Origin: Yersinia canariae
GTDB lineage: Bacteria; Pseudomonadota; Gammaproteobacteria; Enterobacterales; Enterobacteriaceae
Assembly (NCBI RefSeq): GCF_009831415.1
Contig: NZ_CP043727.1
Coordinates: 3,968,001 to 4,032,000 of the forward strand
Direction of reading: 5' to 3'
Length of the DNA stretch: 64,000 bases
Numbering within the stretch: the first letter of the stretch is position 1; the number at the start of each line of letters is the position of its first letter. Below, in pieces: positions 37,621-49,783 of the stretch. A program made the position numbers and the translations under genes. The notes under the pieces were generated by a model. The model made no database searches and was not told the DNA's origin. It saw only the letters and a list, made by a program, of their open reading frames with translations.

Positions 37621-37749
37621 ATGATTACTGTTTTTGCAGAAATAAGAGTCAAACCGGGGCGTCGTCAGGCGGTGTTAGACGCCATTGAGAAGCTAATACC
37701 AGCGGTACTGGCAGAAGAAGGTTACGGTGGCATTATTGGTTTTTTTTAA
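37621..37749 (+). pseudogene. ygiN: Truncated ygiN (quinol monooxygenase) remnant
   Basis: Starting at ATG 37621, 32 bases after mdaB, the reading MITVFAEIRVKPGRRQAVLD...AVLAEEGYGG matches the first third of E. coli YgiN (MLTVIAEIRTRPGQHHRQAVLD...TVLKEEG). Similarity ends after about 37 residues, and the frame stops at 42. The intact family has about 104 residues, so the catalytic dimer cannot form. The break falls where the 3' end of the converging LysR gene (stop at 37733) begins, which points to deletion by insertion or rearrangement. Confidence 0.85.
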
Positions 37750-38650
37750 GCCAATGACTGCCCTGTAACTTAATCTGCTCACTGACATAATCCAAAAAAC
37801 AGGTGATCCGTGCGGCAAGCTGAGTATTGCGATAATAAACCGCATTAATCGGCTGCCAGGTTTCCAGCGTTTGATCGGCCATCACTTCGACTAAACGCCC
37901 CGCCAGTTGATCTTCGCGGGTCATAAAATCTGATAACTCGACGATTCCCTCCCCCTGTAAAGCCAATAAACGCAGTGTTTCCCCACTGGATGCTGCCAGA
38001 TTAGGGGTAATTGATGCGCGCCCACCCGGCAAATGAGGTAGTGACCACTGGTTAAGGAACTCCGGCTGAGTGAAGCCGAGCAAGCTGTGATTGGCTAAGT
38101 CGTCAATCGTGTGAGGGGTGCCATGGCGTTGCAGATAATCAGAGCTGGCGAGAATTCGCACCCGGCTGGCTCCCAACAGACGCGCATGGATAGTTGAGTC
38201 TCGCAGTGCGCCGATGCGAATCGCGATGTCAGTACGTTGTTCCAACAAATCAATATTCAGATCGTCAGTATTCAGCTCAAGAATAATTTGTGGATATAGC
38301 GCGCGAAAACCGGTGATCATCGGCACAATGACATGCTGCATAAAAGGTGCTGCCGCATTTACCCGCAACCGCCCAGCCGGTTTCAGCCGCCGTAGCGCAA
38401 TCTGCTCTTCAGCATCATCGACCGCACCGAGAATTTGCCGAGCATGACTGAGGAATAACTCGCCTTCCTCCGTCAATTCCAGCCGCCGCGTAGTGCGGCG
38501 CAACAGCGTCGTCGCCAGTTTCTGCTCCAGCCGACTCAATGCCCGGCTGATGCCCGATGTGGTCTGACTGCGCTGCTCCGCTGCCGCCGTAATTGAGCCA
38601 CAGTCAACTACCGAGGTAAAAGCCTGCAACTCTTCTAAGGTCACTTTCAT
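37733..38650 (-). CDS. LysR-family transcriptional regulator
   Basis: 305 residues. The N-terminal winged helix-turn-helix (LQAFTSVVDCGSITAAAEQRSQTTSGISRALSRLEQKLATTLLRRTTRRLELTEEG) is followed by a periplasmic-binding-protein-like effector domain. The subfamily resembles regulators of single-gene metabolic targets (YafC/DmlR/PtxR type); the ligand is unknown. It begins three bases after the parE stop, in the same direction, and its end overlaps the broken ygiN. It is not part of the E. coli order and seems to have entered between parE and ygiN. mdaB is a possible target. Confidence 0.88.
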   Translation of the reverse strand: MKVTLEELQAFTSVVDCGSITAAAEQRSQTTSGISRALSRLEQKLATTLLRRTTRRLELTEEGELFLSHARQILGAVDDAEEQIALRRLKPAGRLRVNAAAPFMQHVIVPMITGFRALYPQIILELNTDDLNIDLLEQRTDIAIRIGALRDSTIHARLLGASRVRILASSDYLQRHGTPHTIDDLANHSLLGFTQPEFLNQWSLPHLPGGRASITPNLAASSGETLRLLALQGEGIVELSDFMTREDQLAGRLVEVMADQTLETWQPINAVYYRNTQLAARITCFLDYVSEQIKLQGSHWLKKNQ

Positions 38651-38653
38651 CGA

Positions 38654-40567
<1,914 letters not shown>

Positions 40568-40680
40568 CTAATGGTTGGAAGGCTAGCGGTGACATGCCCG
40601 GCAGGCCATCACGGCCTGCGGTGCAATACCCACTGCAGTAACAAGATCTACTGTTCGGGTGATGCTTAAACCGCCAGATA

Positions 40681-41265
40681 TCAAGCGGTTGCTAGCCCTA
40701 AAAAAGTTACAATCGGGGAAAAATAATGATCAAAGCCAACAAAGGCATGATTCCCACCGGATTCTACTGTTTGCCGGCAAGGGGTGTAATAAGCAACCGC
40801 TTGACGATAATCGAGGATTTCATCCCCAGTTTGTTGCAATAACCAGAGTAAATCCGGCGATTCCAACTTTTCAATCTGCATGGCTTTCAGATCATAAATA
40901 TGTCGAGACTCTAACACATATTGTTGCCCTGTGTAGGGGTTCTCATTTTTACCCAGATAATCATTGAGCAGCTCAAATGGCCGCACTGCCGGGTTAACCA
41001 CCACTGCGGGAATGCTAAAGCGCTGAGAAAGCCAGGTAGCAAAATAGCCCCCCAGAGAAGAACCCACAATACCAATGGATTGCCCGGCTTTATCCATCAC
41101 GATGCTTTCCAGCATTTCTGCGGCCTCCGCCGGATAGGGCGGTAATTGGGGGGTTAGCATCTCAATATCAGGATGGTGTTGCTGCAACCAACTTTTGAAG
41201 GTGGTCGCTTTAGCCGAGCTGGGCGAACTATTAAAGCCGTGAATATATAGAAGAGTACTCATCAA
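40681..41265 (-). CDS. yqiA: YqiA, alpha/beta hydrolase esterase
   Basis: 194 residues of the UPF0227 family. It opens with [16 protein letters not shown] (oxyanion region) and has the nucleophile elbow [10 protein letters not shown] and a C-terminal [10 protein letters not shown] with the probable catalytic His. E. coli YqiA hydrolyses short acyl esters and palmitoyl-CoA in vitro; the physiological role is unknown. The start overlaps the cpdA stop by four bases, so the two are translationally coupled. Confidence 0.92.
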   Translation of the reverse strand: MMSTLLYIHGFNSSPSSAKATTFKSWLQQHHPDIEMLTPQLPPYPAEAAEMLESIVMDKAGQSIGIVGSSLGGYFATWLSQRFSIPAVVVNPAVRPFELLNDYLGKNENPYTGQQYVLESRHIYDLKAMQIEKLESPDLLWLLQQTGDEILDYRQAVAYYTPCRQTVESGGNHAFVGFDHYFSPIVTFLGLATA

Positions 41266-42089
41266 TAACCATCCGAGTCCATGTCCGGGCAGAACTCATC
41301 ACTGGCTAACCGACGAATCTCAGTTTCAAGTCTTCCATCAGGCAGTAAGTCGAGGTAGCGCCATCCCGGTGCCACAGTATCAAGTGTGAAATTAGTACAG
41401 TGTGGTTTGAACTGCACACAGGTAGAAGGGCTTGCCAGCAGGCGTTTTCCATACCAATCGAGATCCAAATCCTGATGGATATGGCCGCACAATAAGGTGG
41501 TCACTCGCGGATAGCGGGTCAACACCGCCGCCAGCATATGCGCATTGCGCAGACTGTGCTGATCAAGCCAAGTGCAACCAGATGGCATAGGGTGATGATG
41601 CAATAATACCAGAGTGTAGCGTTCAGGATACGCCACCAGACAGTGCTCCATCCACTCTAACTGATAGTCACTCAGCTCACCGTAAGGAACACCAAAGACC
41701 TGGCTGTCCAATAACAGAATTTGCCAATTATCACCGACCAGAACATGCTTTGAAGGCGCAATGTCAGCATCTGCTAAAGCATCCACCATAGCAGGCTGGA
41801 AATCGTGATTACCGGGTAGCCAGACACAAGGTGCTGACAGACGGGAGATGCCCTCCGCAAAATTCTCATAAGCAGCAACAGAATGATCCTGAGCTAAATC
41901 ACCAGTCGCAACAATAAGATCAAAGGGGTGCTGCTCAGCAATAATCGCATCTAACACAGCGCGATAACTGCGAGAAGTATTTACACCCAGCAAGGTCTCA
42001 TGTTCCCCCGCAAAGAGGTGGGTATCTGTTATTTGTAAAATTCTAACCCTGGCCCCACTCGCCATAGGCAGTTTAAACAGGCTTTCCAA
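41262..42089 (-). CDS. cpdA: CpdA, 3',5'-cyclic AMP phosphodiesterase
   Basis: 275 residues, exactly the E. coli length when started at TTG 42089 (LESLFKLPM...), which is also the start type in E. coli; AAGGAC lies upstream. The class III metallophosphodiesterase motifs are complete: DTHLF, GDLAQDH, GNHDFQ and the C-terminal GHIHQD. It degrades cAMP and so tunes CRP-dependent expression. A longer frame from 42119 adds ten poorly supported residues. It lies between yqiB and yqiA. Confidence 0.94.
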   Translation of the reverse strand: MESLFKLPMASGARVRILQITDTHLFAGEHETLLGVNTSRSYRAVLDAIIAEQHPFDLIVATGDLAQDHSVAAYENFAEGISRLSAPCVWLPGNHDFQPAMVDALADADIAPSKHVLVGDNWQILLLDSQVFGVPYGELSDYQLEWMEHCLVAYPERYTLVLLHHHPMPSGCTWLDQHSLRNAHMLAAVLTRYPRVTTLLCGHIHQDLDLDWYGKRLLASPSTCVQFKPHCTNFTLDTVAPGWRYLDLLPDGRLETEIRRLASDEFCPDMDSDGY

Positions 42090-42168
42090 ATGGTGTCCTT
42101 GTTTTTGCACCCTTCCCAACCAGATTCATCAGGTATCTTTATCTCTGTAGGTCAGGCTATAAGTCTGT

Positions 42169-42594
42169 CTAACAAACCGGAACTGCCACCGCTCCATGCG
42201 CCAAGCAATAGCGCAACCAGTCAGCAAGAAACTGGTTAATTTGATGCTTTTCGTCCCGCTGATGCAACTTTTTATTCGGATAATCATAACTTGCTTTGAA
42301 GCGGGAGATCTGCTGACTGGCACACACTTCCGCGACCTGCGCATCATGATAAAGCCGCACCACCATAGATGGTAGGCTCCAATGTCTGACTGCGGGCTCT
42401 ATTTGGACAATCTCAACAACAGAAGTGTAGCGCGTCGATTCAATAATTGTCAGTTGATAACTGGCGCCGTTAACCTGATAAGCCACGCTTTCGCCCACTT
42501 CATCGACTCGCGGTATCAAACGACGCAATTGCGCGAAGTTAGTTTCGCATATCCGCATCATTTCAGGGAAATCAGGTGTGTAGCGCTTGCTCAT
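42169..42594 (-). CDS. yqiB: YqiB, DUF1249 family protein
   Basis: 141 residues, closely matching E. coli YqiB ([18 protein letters not shown]..., [40 protein letters not shown]). Cytosolic and of unknown biochemical role, it is conserved between nudF and cpdA in enterobacteria. ATG at 42594 was chosen by that match; the longer frame from 42660 would overlap nudF and adds 22 unrelated residues. The gap to nudF is 17 bases. Confidence 0.92.
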   Translation of the reverse strand: MSKRYTPDFPEMMRICETNFAQLRRLIPRVDEVGESVAYQVNGASYQLTIIESTRYTSVVEIVQIEPAVRHWSLPSMVVRLYHDAQVAEVCASQQISRFKASYDYPNKKLHQRDEKHQINQFLADWLRYCLAHGAVAVPVC

Positions 42595-42611
42595 TATTAT
42601 GCTCGCTTTTT

Positions 42612-43244
42612 TTACGACTGCCATTCTGCTCTCAGCGATTGATGGTGCAACGCCAACCATTGTAATGCAATGATTGAGGCTGCGTTATCAATTGCACCTT
42701 CATCAACCCAGCGACAAGCCTGCTCGCGACTAACAACATGCACCCGGATATCTTCATTCTCATCAGCCAATCCATGAATCCCACTCGCGGTTGTCGCATC
42801 GACCTCCCCGACCATGATGGATAAGCGCTCACTGGTGCCACCGGGGCTGGCTAAATAACTGAGTACCGGTTTACAACGACCAATATGAATTCCCGCTTCT
42901 TCTTCAGCTTCGCGGCGCGCCACTTCCTCGACGGTTTCGCCCTCTTCAATCATCCCTGCGACCATTTCTAATAACCAAGGTGACCGGCTGCTATCAATGG
43001 CAGCAATTCGCAATTGCTCCACCAGCACCACTTCATCGCGCACAGGATCATAAGGTAATAACACCGCCGCATGACCACGTTCGAAAATTTCGCGTTTTAC
43101 TTCTCCACTCATTTCACCATTAAACAAACGATGACGAAATCGGTATAAATTCAGTGAAAAAAAACCGCTATACAGTGTTTCACGTGCAATAATTTCCACA
43201 TCCTTCTTGTCGAAGGTCACCGGTGAGGGTTGTGCAGATGTCAT
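42612..43244 (-). CDS. nudF: NudF, ADP-ribose pyrophosphatase
   Basis: 210 residues with a complete Nudix box: [20 protein letters not shown] followed by AGI. It cleaves ADP-ribose and related sugar nucleotides to AMP and a sugar phosphate, thereby also affecting glycogen precursors. First gene of the minus-strand run nudF-yqiB-cpdA-yqiA-parE, divergent from tolC with 316 bases between them. AAGGAAAG precedes the ATG. Confidence 0.95.
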   Translation of the reverse strand: MTSAQPSPVTFDKKDVEIIARETLYSGFFSLNLYRFRHRLFNGEMSGEVKREIFERGHAAVLLPYDPVRDEVVLVEQLRIAAIDSSRSPWLLEMVAGMIEEGETVEEVARREAEEEAGIHIGRCKPVLSYLASPGGTSERLSIMVGEVDATTASGIHGLADENEDIRVHVVSREQACRWVDEGAIDNAASIIALQWLALHHQSLRAEWQS

Positions 43245-43560
43245 AGACTTCTTTCCTTACTTGAGTATCGAGCCTGAATTGTGATTTTTGATGACAGCTC
43301 AATGATGCCAGTCAGGCTAATAGAGGTTAGCAATTTTATAAAGATGGTTTTATAAAGATTGTTTGACAAAAATGGTGTGATGCACATTAGTTGTCTGAAT
43401 ACTCATTTAGCTTTGTGATAGATTTAAGTAAATTAAGGCAAGATGGCACAATCAGCCACCTTATCCCATTGGCAGACTCTGATAGAATCGGCAACAATTC
43501 GTCTATCGACAGCTACCATAGTAATATTGCCGCACAACTGCTGCACAACAAGGACTGCAA
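43245..43560. other. Divergent promoter region between nudF and tolC
   Basis: 316 bases with no gene. It has an AT-rich centre (about 43320-43440), as expected for promoters of both genes. In E. coli tolC has several promoters including MarA/SoxS/Rob-activated ones; a marbox could not be assigned with confidence here. CAAGGAC just before 43561 resembles a weak ribosome-binding site for tolC. Confidence 0.55.
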
Positions 43561-45030
43561 ATGAAGAAACTGCTCCCCCTTCTTATCGGGCTGAGTCTGG
43601 CTGGTTTCAGTAGCATGAGCCAGGCAGAGAACTTGCTGCAAGTTTATAAGCAAGCCAGGGATAGTAACCCGGATTTACGTAAATCAGCGGCTGACCGCGA
43701 TGCTGCATATGAAAAAATTAATGAAGCTCGCAGCCCACTGTTACCACAGCTTGGTTTAGGCGCGGGTTATTCTCATACTAATGGTTTCCGGGATGCCTCT
43801 GACAACCCGGATAGCAATGCAACATCAGGGTCTCTGCAACTGACTCAAACCATTTTCGACATGTCTAAATGGCGCGTTCTGACTTTACAAGAGAAAGCCG
43901 CTGGTATTCAGGACGTGACGTTCCAGACCAATGAGCAAGCTTTGATCTTGAGCACGGCAACCGCCTATTTCAATGTCCTCAGAGCCATTGATAGCCTGTC
44001 TTATACCGAAGCGCAAAAGCAATCTGTTTATCGCCAGTTAGACCAAACAACCCAGCGTTTTAATGTTGGTTTAGTGGCCATTACCGATGTGCAGAACGCC
44101 CGTGCTAGCTACGATACCGTGTTAGCGGCCGAAGTTACGGCCCGTAATAACTTGGATAATGCGCTGGAAAACCTGCGCCAGATTACCGGTGTTTATTACC
44201 CTGAACTGGCATCGCTTAATGTTTCCCGGTTGAAGACTGAACGCCCGCAGGCTGTCAATAACCTGTTGAAAGAAGCTGAGAAACGTAACCTTTCTTTGCT
44301 TTCTGCCCGTTTGAGTCAAGATTTGGCACGTGAGCAAATTAAGTCAGCCGAAACTGGCTATATGCCCACTATCGATTTGACTGCATCAACCTCAGTCACC
44401 AATACCCGATACAGCGGCGGCACACCAAGCACTCAACAAGTCAATACAGATGCTGGCCAAAACAAAATTGGCGTGCAACTGAGCTTACCGCTGTATAGCG
44501 GCGGTGCGACCAATTCTGCCGTGAAACAAGCACAATACAATTTCGTGGGTGCAAGTGAGCAGTTGGAAAGCGCACACCGTGGTGTAGTGCAAACAGTCCG
44601 TTCCTCATTCAATAATATTTCAGCTTCTATCAGCAGCATTAAGGCCTATGAGCAAGTGGTTATTTCTAACCAAAGCTCATTAGATGCAATGGAAGCGGGT
44701 TATCAAGTGGGTACGCGCACCATTCTGGATGTATTGACTGCAACGACTAACTTGTATCAATCCAAACAGCAGTTAGCTGACGCTCGTTATAACTACCTGA
44801 TTAACCAGTTAAATATCCAGTCAGCATTGGGTACACTGAACATGAATGACCTGATGGCTCTGAATGGCGTACTGGATAAACCAGTCCCAACATCAGCTAC
44901 CAGTCTGGCACCGGATAACGCCAACCAGAATGCTTATGCTGATGGCACAAGCACTCAAGCTGCACCACGTGCAACAACCGTTAGCCAGCCAACTACCGCT
45001 ACACGTAACGGCAACCCATTCCGTAACTAA
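43561..45030 (+). CDS. tolC: TolC, outer-membrane export channel
   Basis: 489 residues. A signal peptide (cleavage after SQAE region) is followed by the duplicated TolC fold: each half starts with a helix pattern such as ENLLQVYKQARDSNPDLRKSAADRDAAYEKI, and beta-barrel strands GLGAGYSHT and TVDLTASTS-like segments (here TIDLTASTSVTNTRY) form the pore. It serves many pumps (AcrAB and others) and type I secretion. The C-terminal 50 residues (SATSLAPDNANQ...) are a low-complexity Asn/Thr/Ala tail that can vary freely. A strong terminator follows. Confidence 0.97.
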   Translation: MKKLLPLLIGLSLAGFSSMSQAENLLQVYKQARDSNPDLRKSAADRDAAYEKINEARSPLLPQLGLGAGYSHTNGFRDASDNPDSNATSGSLQLTQTIFDMSKWRVLTLQEKAAGIQDVTFQTNEQALILSTATAYFNVLRAIDSLSYTEAQKQSVYRQLDQTTQRFNVGLVAITDVQNARASYDTVLAAEVTARNNLDNALENLRQITGVYYPELASLNVSRLKTERPQAVNNLLKEAEKRNLSLLSARLSQDLAREQIKSAETGYMPTIDLTASTSVTNTRYSGGTPSTQQVNTDAGQNKIGVQLSLPLYSGGATNSAVKQAQYNFVGASEQLESAHRGVVQTVRSSFNNISASISSIKAYEQVVISNQSSLDAMEAGYQVGTRTILDVLTATTNLYQSKQQLADARYNYLINQLNIQSALGTLNMNDLMALNGVLDKPVPTSATSLAPDNANQNAYADGTSTQAAPRATTVSQPTTATRNGNPFRN

Positions 45031-45049
45031 TTTTTACGAATTTGGGCTC

Positions 45050-45088
45050 ACCGGGCACAGCATCAAGCTATGCCCGGTTTATTTTTTC
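45050..45088 (+). terminator. Terminator of tolC
   Basis: ACCGGGCA...AGC / GCT...TGCCCGGT arms followed by TTATTTTTT, 20 bases after the tolC stop. Confidence 0.9.
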
Positions 45089-45276
45089 TCTCTTTTTTTG
45101 TTACTCCCCAGCATTTTTCATCAATGAAAAAAGCGAAGTTACTCGCAGCATTTCGTATAACTTTGTAAAGTCTGCAGCTCATCGGCCCTCACGCTTTAAT
45201 TTCGTGCATATTTCCCCTATTCTTAGGGCACTTACTGGGAAAGGGCATTGAACGCCCGGAAATGAGACAAATAATG

Positions 45277-45966
45277 ATGAAACGGACTCAAAACATCAAT
45301 CAAGAGACTTTCCGTAAATCCTGGCGCAGTTATCGCCTCGCGCCAGTAGCTTTAGCTGTCAGTGCCGTATTTATGCTGGCTGGCTGCGAAAAAACTGATG
45401 AAACCGTATCTTTGTACCAAAATGCTGATGATTGCTCTCAGGCGAACCCGTCCAAGAGCGCTGAATGTACAACGGCTTACAACACTGCTTTGCAGGAAGC
45501 GGCTAAAACTGCACCTAAGTATGCAACTCGTGAAGATTGCGTAGCTGAATTTGGTGAATCACAGTGTACTCAGGCTCCAGCACAAGCCGGTATGGTGCCA
45601 ACATCTTCACCCTCTTCTGAAACGACAGCAGCGGCGCCACAGCAAAGCGGTAGTATGTGGATGCCACTGATGGCCGGTTACATGATGGGCCGAATGATGG
45701 GCGGCGGAGCAAGTCAGCCATTGTTTACCTCCAAAGCACCCAATAGCCCAGCGAATGGCAAGTTTGTTGACGCAACCGGCAAAAATTTTGGTTCAGCCAC
45801 CACGGGCCGCACCATGACAGTGCCAAGAACGGCAATGGCACCGAAGCCAGCCGTGACCAATACCATCACTCGTGGCGGTTTTGGTGAGTCAGTAGCTAAA
45901 CAGTCCTCTATGCAACGTAGTGCAGCGACATCATCCAAAACCAGCACGCGCAGCATGGGTGGCTAA
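45277..45966 (+). CDS. ygiB: YgiB, UPF0441 family lipoprotein-like protein
   Basis: 229 residues. The N-terminal hydrophobic segment ends in [12 protein letters not shown], a near-lipobox with the Cys at about residue 37, so it may be a lipoprotein with an unusually long basic leader. Cysteines in DDCSQ, AECTT, EDCVA and SQCTQ and a Met/Gly-rich segment ([13 protein letters not shown]) are conserved with E. coli YgiB. The third of three in-frame ATGs (45262, 45274, 45277) fits the E. coli N terminus MKRT. The role is unknown; it is always paired with ygiC, which follows by ten bases. Confidence 0.9.
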   Translation: MKRTQNINQETFRKSWRSYRLAPVALAVSAVFMLAGCEKTDETVSLYQNADDCSQANPSKSAECTTAYNTALQEAAKTAPKYATREDCVAEFGESQCTQAPAQAGMVPTSSPSSETTAAAPQQSGSMWMPLMAGYMMGRMMGGGASQPLFTSKAPNSPANGKFVDATGKNFGSATTGRTMTVPRTAMAPKPAVTNTITRGGFGESVAKQSSMQRSAATSSKTSTRSMGG

Positions 45967-45976
45967 GGTCTGATTA

Positions 45977-47137
45977 ATGAAACGTTTAGCGATTAGCGAA
46001 CGCCCGGACTGGCGCGAAAAAGCCACCGAGTTCGGTTTCCGTTTTCACACCATGTATGGCGAGCCGTACTGGTGTGAAGATGCGTATTACGAATTTACAC
46101 TCGCACAAATTGAAGAGCTGGAAGACACCACTGCAGAGTTGCATCAGATGTGCTTGCAAGTGGTTGAAAAAGTAGTTAATAGCGATCAATTGATGGCAAA
46201 ATTCCGCATTCCCAAACATTGCTGGGATTTTGTTCGTAGCTCATGGAAGACCAATCAGCCTTCACTCTATTCTCGTCTTGATCTGGCCTATGACGGCATC
46301 AATCCAGCTAAATTGCTGGAAAACAATGCTGATACGCCCACGTCATTGTATGAAGCTGCTTTTTTCCAATGGTTATGGTTGGAAGACCAAATCAATGCTG
46401 GCAATCTGGATCCAGAATCTGATCAGTTCAACAGCATGCAAGAAAAGCTGATTGAGCGTTTTGTTGATCTGCGCGATAACCATGGTTTTAGTTTGTTGCA
46501 TCTGGCCTGCTGTCAGGATAGTGAAGAAGATCGCGGCACGGTGCAATATCTGCAAGATTGCGCATTGGAAGCGGGTCTGCCAACTGAATTCATGTTTATG
46601 GAAGAGATTGGCTTAGGGGAAAAAGGGCAATTTACCGACTTGGATAATCAGGTTATCAGTAATTTGTTCAAGCTCTATCCGTGGGAGTTTATGTTCCGCG
46701 AAATGTTCTCCACCAAACTCGAAGATGCTGGCGTTCGTTGGTTGGAACCTGCTTGGAAGAGCATTATCTCCAATAAAGCCTTGCTGCCATTGCTATGGGA
46801 AATGTTCCCAAATCACCCAAATCTGTTACCTGCTTATTTTGCTGAAGATGACCATCCAGCTATGGATCATTATGTCACCAAGCCGCTGTTCTCGCGGGAA
46901 GGTGCCAATATTCAGATAGTGGAAAACGGTAAAGAAGTGGCGCGGGTTGATGGGCCATACGGCGAAGAAGGCATGATTGTTCAGCAATTCCATCCATTGC
47001 CTAAATTTGGTGACAGCTACACCCTGATTGGCAGTTGGCTGGTTAACGATCAACCTTGTGGTATTGGTTTGCGTGAAGATCGTGAACTAATTACCCAAGA
47101 TCTATCACGTTTTTACCCACATATTATTTTGGGTTAG
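45977..47137 (+). CDS. ygiC: YgiC, ATP-grasp protein of the glutathionylspermidine synthase family
   Basis: 386 residues corresponding to the C-terminal synthetase domain of glutathionylspermidine synthase, without the amidase domain. Visible conserved segments are [33 protein letters not shown] (substrate and Mg site) and [15 protein letters not shown] (ATP-grasp Lys). E. coli YgiC is not known to make glutathionylspermidine, so the product of the reaction is uncertain; a peptide or polyamine ligase is likely. It shares a transcript with ygiB. Confidence 0.92.
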   Translation: MKRLAISERPDWREKATEFGFRFHTMYGEPYWCEDAYYEFTLAQIEELEDTTAELHQMCLQVVEKVVNSDQLMAKFRIPKHCWDFVRSSWKTNQPSLYSRLDLAYDGINPAKLLENNADTPTSLYEAAFFQWLWLEDQINAGNLDPESDQFNSMQEKLIERFVDLRDNHGFSLLHLACCQDSEEDRGTVQYLQDCALEAGLPTEFMFMEEIGLGEKGQFTDLDNQVISNLFKLYPWEFMFREMFSTKLEDAGVRWLEPAWKSIISNKALLPLLWEMFPNHPNLLPAYFAEDDHPAMDHYVTKPLFSREGANIQIVENGKEVARVDGPYGEEGMIVQQFHPLPKFGDSYTLIGSWLVNDQPCGIGLREDRELITQDLSRFYPHIILG

Positions 47138-47194
47138 GCCTGTGGAAGAATAGGCATAAAGGCTGACACCTTAAAATTATTAATAAAGCTGAAT

Positions 47195-47264
47195 CAAGGG
47201 GAAACACTCCGTTAGGGCCGTAACGGCGCAAGCCGCCGGAGCGCCCGTAGGAGTGGCCCCCTTG
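47195..47264. repeat. Long imperfect inverted repeat with a GNRA-type hairpin tip
   Basis: Outer arms CAAGGGG (47195-47201) and CCCCTTG (47258-47264), then CACTCC / GGAGTG, then GGGC / GCCC, surround GGC-GCAA-GCC. The nested layout suggests one folded RNA or a repeat element with bidirectional potential between the converging ygiC and ygiD genes. No long T-run follows. Confidence 0.55.
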
Positions 47265-47310
47265 GTTCGCTGACTTTATCACTTCAAGCCTTTCTTTTTA
47301 TAACGCCGAA

Positions 47311-48093
47311 CTATCCAATTCTTACCGACAACATACTTAGCGACCCCATTTCAATCCCATCAGTGGGAGTCGAAATCGATTCTTTACCATCCCAGCTCCC
47401 CAGCACATACAGCAAAGGCAGATAATGCTCAGGAGATGGATTAGACAATGCGGCTCCCTCATGTTGCATAAAATTGACCAATGGGTGGTTATCACCTTGA
47501 TAATTCAGGTTATCTCGCACGAATTGGTTGAAGGACTCTGCCCATGGATATGGGCTGCTATCGCCCTGCCATCTCACCATGCGCAAGTTATGCACCACAT
47601 TACCGCTGGCGACAATCAAAATACCCTGCTCGCGCAGCACCGCCAACTTACGGCCTAATTCATAATGATATGCCGCCGGTTGTGTGCCATCGATGCTTAA
47701 TTGCACAACTGGAATATCCGCCTCAGGGTACATTTTGATCAACACCCCCCAGCTCCCGTGGTCCAATCCCCATTCACTGGTATCAGCCTGTACTGAAATA
47801 GGTGCCAGCAGTTGCTGAATTTGTGCCGCCAGTTCTGGAGAGCCAGGAGCAGGATATTCGGTATCAAACAACGCCTGAGGGAATCCACCAAAATCATGGA
47901 TAGTCCGAGGTTTTTCCATTGCCGTTACCGCCGTCCCACGGGTATACCAGTGGGCAGAAATGGCCAGAATCGCCTTAGGGCGGGGTAATGTCTCACCCAA
48001 CGCACGCCATGCCTGAGTGTGACTATTTTCTTCCAGCACGTTCATCGGGCTACCGTGGCCGAGAAACAGTGCAGGCATACGAGAGGTGTTCAT
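47311..48093 (-). CDS. ygiD: YgiD, 4,5-DOPA dioxygenase extradiol family
   Basis: 260 residues of the LigB-type extradiol dioxygenase family. Metal-binding His residues lie in LFLGHGSPM near the N terminus, ILAISAHWYTRG, and SGNVVHNLRM. E. coli YgiD cleaves L-DOPA to yellow betalamic-type products in vitro; the native substrate is unclear. It converges on ygiC and is separated from ribB by 256 bases. Confidence 0.93.
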   Translation of the reverse strand: MNTSRMPALFLGHGSPMNVLEENSHTQAWRALGETLPRPKAILAISAHWYTRGTAVTAMEKPRTIHDFGGFPQALFDTEYPAPGSPELAAQIQQLLAPISVQADTSEWGLDHGSWGVLIKMYPEADIPVVQLSIDGTQPAAYHYELGRKLAVLREQGILIVASGNVVHNLRMVRWQGDSSPYPWAESFNQFVRDNLNYQGDNHPLVNFMQHEGAALSNPSPEHYLPLLYVLGSWDGKESISTPTDGIEMGSLSMLSVRIG

Positions 48094-48349
48094 AGATAAT
48101 CCTTACTGTTAAGAAAAAAGTGGCGCTAAAACCATAACAAGTACATTACGCGCTTTTTTTTCATTACACAGCCGGATAACAGTGATGAAGATATTCAATA
48201 AATTTGAAGGGGAAAAATGGCGGGGAAGAGATTCAAACTATCTGATGACAGAAAATAACCGGGCTGCGATCTATTCAATAGAATAATGGCAACCCGGTGT
48301 GTAAACCACATTATCGATAGGCAATATCAGCGGATATTACCATCAGAAG

Positions 48350-49003
48350 TCAGCTGGCTTTTTTTTCTTGAGACTGACGATATTCAGCCAAATCATCAAT
48401 GGTAACAACTGGCATATCATGTAATTTGGCGAACTCAATCACTTCTGGCGCATGTGCCATACTGCCGTCATCATTGGTCAGTTCACACAACACGCCCGCA
48501 GGTTTGTAACCTGCCAGAGTTGCCAAATCAATAGAGGCTTCGGTATGACCACGGCGTGATAATACACCACCTGGCTGCCCACGCAGCGGGAATACATGAC
48601 CCGGGCGATTAAGATCAGCAGGTTTCGCGCTGTCAGCGATTGCAGCACGGATAGTCGTCAAACGGTCAGCCGCAGAAACACCCGTCGTCACGCCTTTAGC
48701 CGCTTCAATGGTCACGGTAAATGCAGTTTGGAACTGACTGGAGTTATGGGTTACCATCATAGGCAAATCAAGCTGTTGGCGGCGCTCATCCGTAATACAC
48801 AGGCACACAATGCCACTGCCGTGGCGGATAGTCAGTGCCATTTGCTCAACAGTCATTGCTTCTGCAGCAAAAACCATATCGCCTTCGTTTTCACGACTTT
48901 CGTCATCCAACACCATAACACCACGGCCATTACGCAGAGCGTCAATAGCACGTTCTACACGCTCAACAGGCGTGCCAAAATCTGATAGAAGGGTCTGATT
49001 CAT
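48350..49003 (-). CDS. ribB: 3,4-dihydroxy-2-butanone 4-phosphate synthase
   Basis: 217 residues, the same as E. coli RibB when started at ATG 49003 ([12 protein letters not shown]). Active-site segments [11 protein letters not shown] and [28 protein letters not shown] are complete. It converts ribulose 5-phosphate to dihydroxybutanone phosphate and formate for riboflavin synthesis. The long leader carries an FMN riboswitch, so expression falls when flavin is plentiful. It is divergent from ubiK. Confidence 0.97.
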   Translation of the reverse strand: MNQTLLSDFGTPVERVERAIDALRNGRGVMVLDDESRENEGDMVFAAEAMTVEQMALTIRHGSGIVCLCITDERRQQLDLPMMVTHNSSQFQTAFTVTIEAAKGVTTGVSAADRLTTIRAAIADSAKPADLNRPGHVFPLRGQPGGVLSRRGHTEASIDLATLAGYKPAGVLCELTNDDGSMAHAPEVIEFAKLHDMPVVTIDDLAEYRQSQEKKAS

Positions 49004-49131
49004 GGTAAAAAACCTCATTAAAATTATGGATTACCAGAATCAGGGCGGTCTTGAGGAGTAAATGGCCATTTTTCATCTAACAATAGAAATAGCCGAAATA
49101 ACGCAAGCGAGCTATAAGCTCGGCAGATACC

Positions 49132-49314
49132 GTTACTCTCTCCCATCCGGACTATAACCGTCGGCCCCGGAATTACACCGGATCTGCTGACCTCTACCCT
49201 GCTCCCTTTGACAAGAGAAACAACGTGAGCGCTCGCGGGCTTTTGCACCACGACATGATATGCCGCAACACAATTTACCGCCGGTGGGGACTTGCACCCC
49301 GCCCTGAGAATAAG
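49132..49314 (-). promoter_or_regulatory. FMN riboswitch (RFN element) in the ribB leader
   Basis: On the minus strand the element runs from TTATTCTCAGGGCGGGGTGC through AAGTCCCCACCGGCGG to CCGGTGTAATTCCGGGGCCG and ends GTCCGGATGGGAGAGAGTAAC. All the conserved RFN blocks are present and in order. After its 3' end a CGAGC...GCTCG hairpin lies before the ribB start and may be part of the expression platform. Confidence 0.96.
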
Positions 49315-49439
49315 CCCTATGACTATAACGCTATTGATTCGTCGGAGCAATTACCAAAATGGTGATTGCAGAGGTTTATACATTCGGCATCAGGCATTAC
49401 ACTAGTGAGAGTAACTCCACATCTAATTAGGGAAATATC

Positions 49440-49739
49440 ATGATTGACCCGAAAAAAATTGAACAAATCGCCCGCCAGGTGCATGAGTCTATGCCGAAAG
49501 GTATTCGCGAATTCGGGGACGACGTCGAAAAGAAGATTCGGATGGTACTGCAATCGCAGTTAACACGTCTGGATTTGGTTAATCGTGAAGAGTTCGACGT
49601 GCAAACTCAGGTACTGCTGCGCACCAGAGAAAAGCTGGCGTTGTTGGAGCAACGCATGAGTGAACTGGAGGCCAAATTTAATAGTGCTCCTGCCGGCGTT
49701 GAAACAACCGCCGCTATCGTTCAGAAAACGGGCGAGTAA
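49440..49739 (+). CDS. ubiK: UbiK (YqiC), ubiquinone biosynthesis accessory factor
   Basis: 99 residues: an amphipathic N-terminal region ([21 protein letters not shown]...) followed by a coiled coil ([25 protein letters not shown]; here [21 protein letters not shown]), the BMFP architecture. UbiK binds membranes and UbiJ and aids late steps of aerobic ubiquinone synthesis. The gene is divergent from ribB; TTAGGGAAA precedes the ATG. Confidence 0.94.
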   Translation: MIDPKKIEQIARQVHESMPKGIREFGDDVEKKIRMVLQSQLTRLDLVNREEFDVQTQVLLRTREKLALLEQRMSELEAKFNSAPAGVETTAAIVQKTGE

Positions 49740-49758
49740 TTAGTGGTCAATTATCATT

Positions 49759-49783
49759 AGGGCACCCTATGGCGCCCTTTTTT
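49759..49783 (+). terminator. Terminator after ubiK
   Basis: AGGGCACC / GGCGCCCT arms followed by TTTTTT, 20 bases after the stop codon; the end of the converging yjeH gene abuts it. Confidence 0.85.

Noticed and set aside
45042..45251. 69-codon frame after tolC
   Set aside because: It reads through the tolC terminator hairpin and lacks a start signal.
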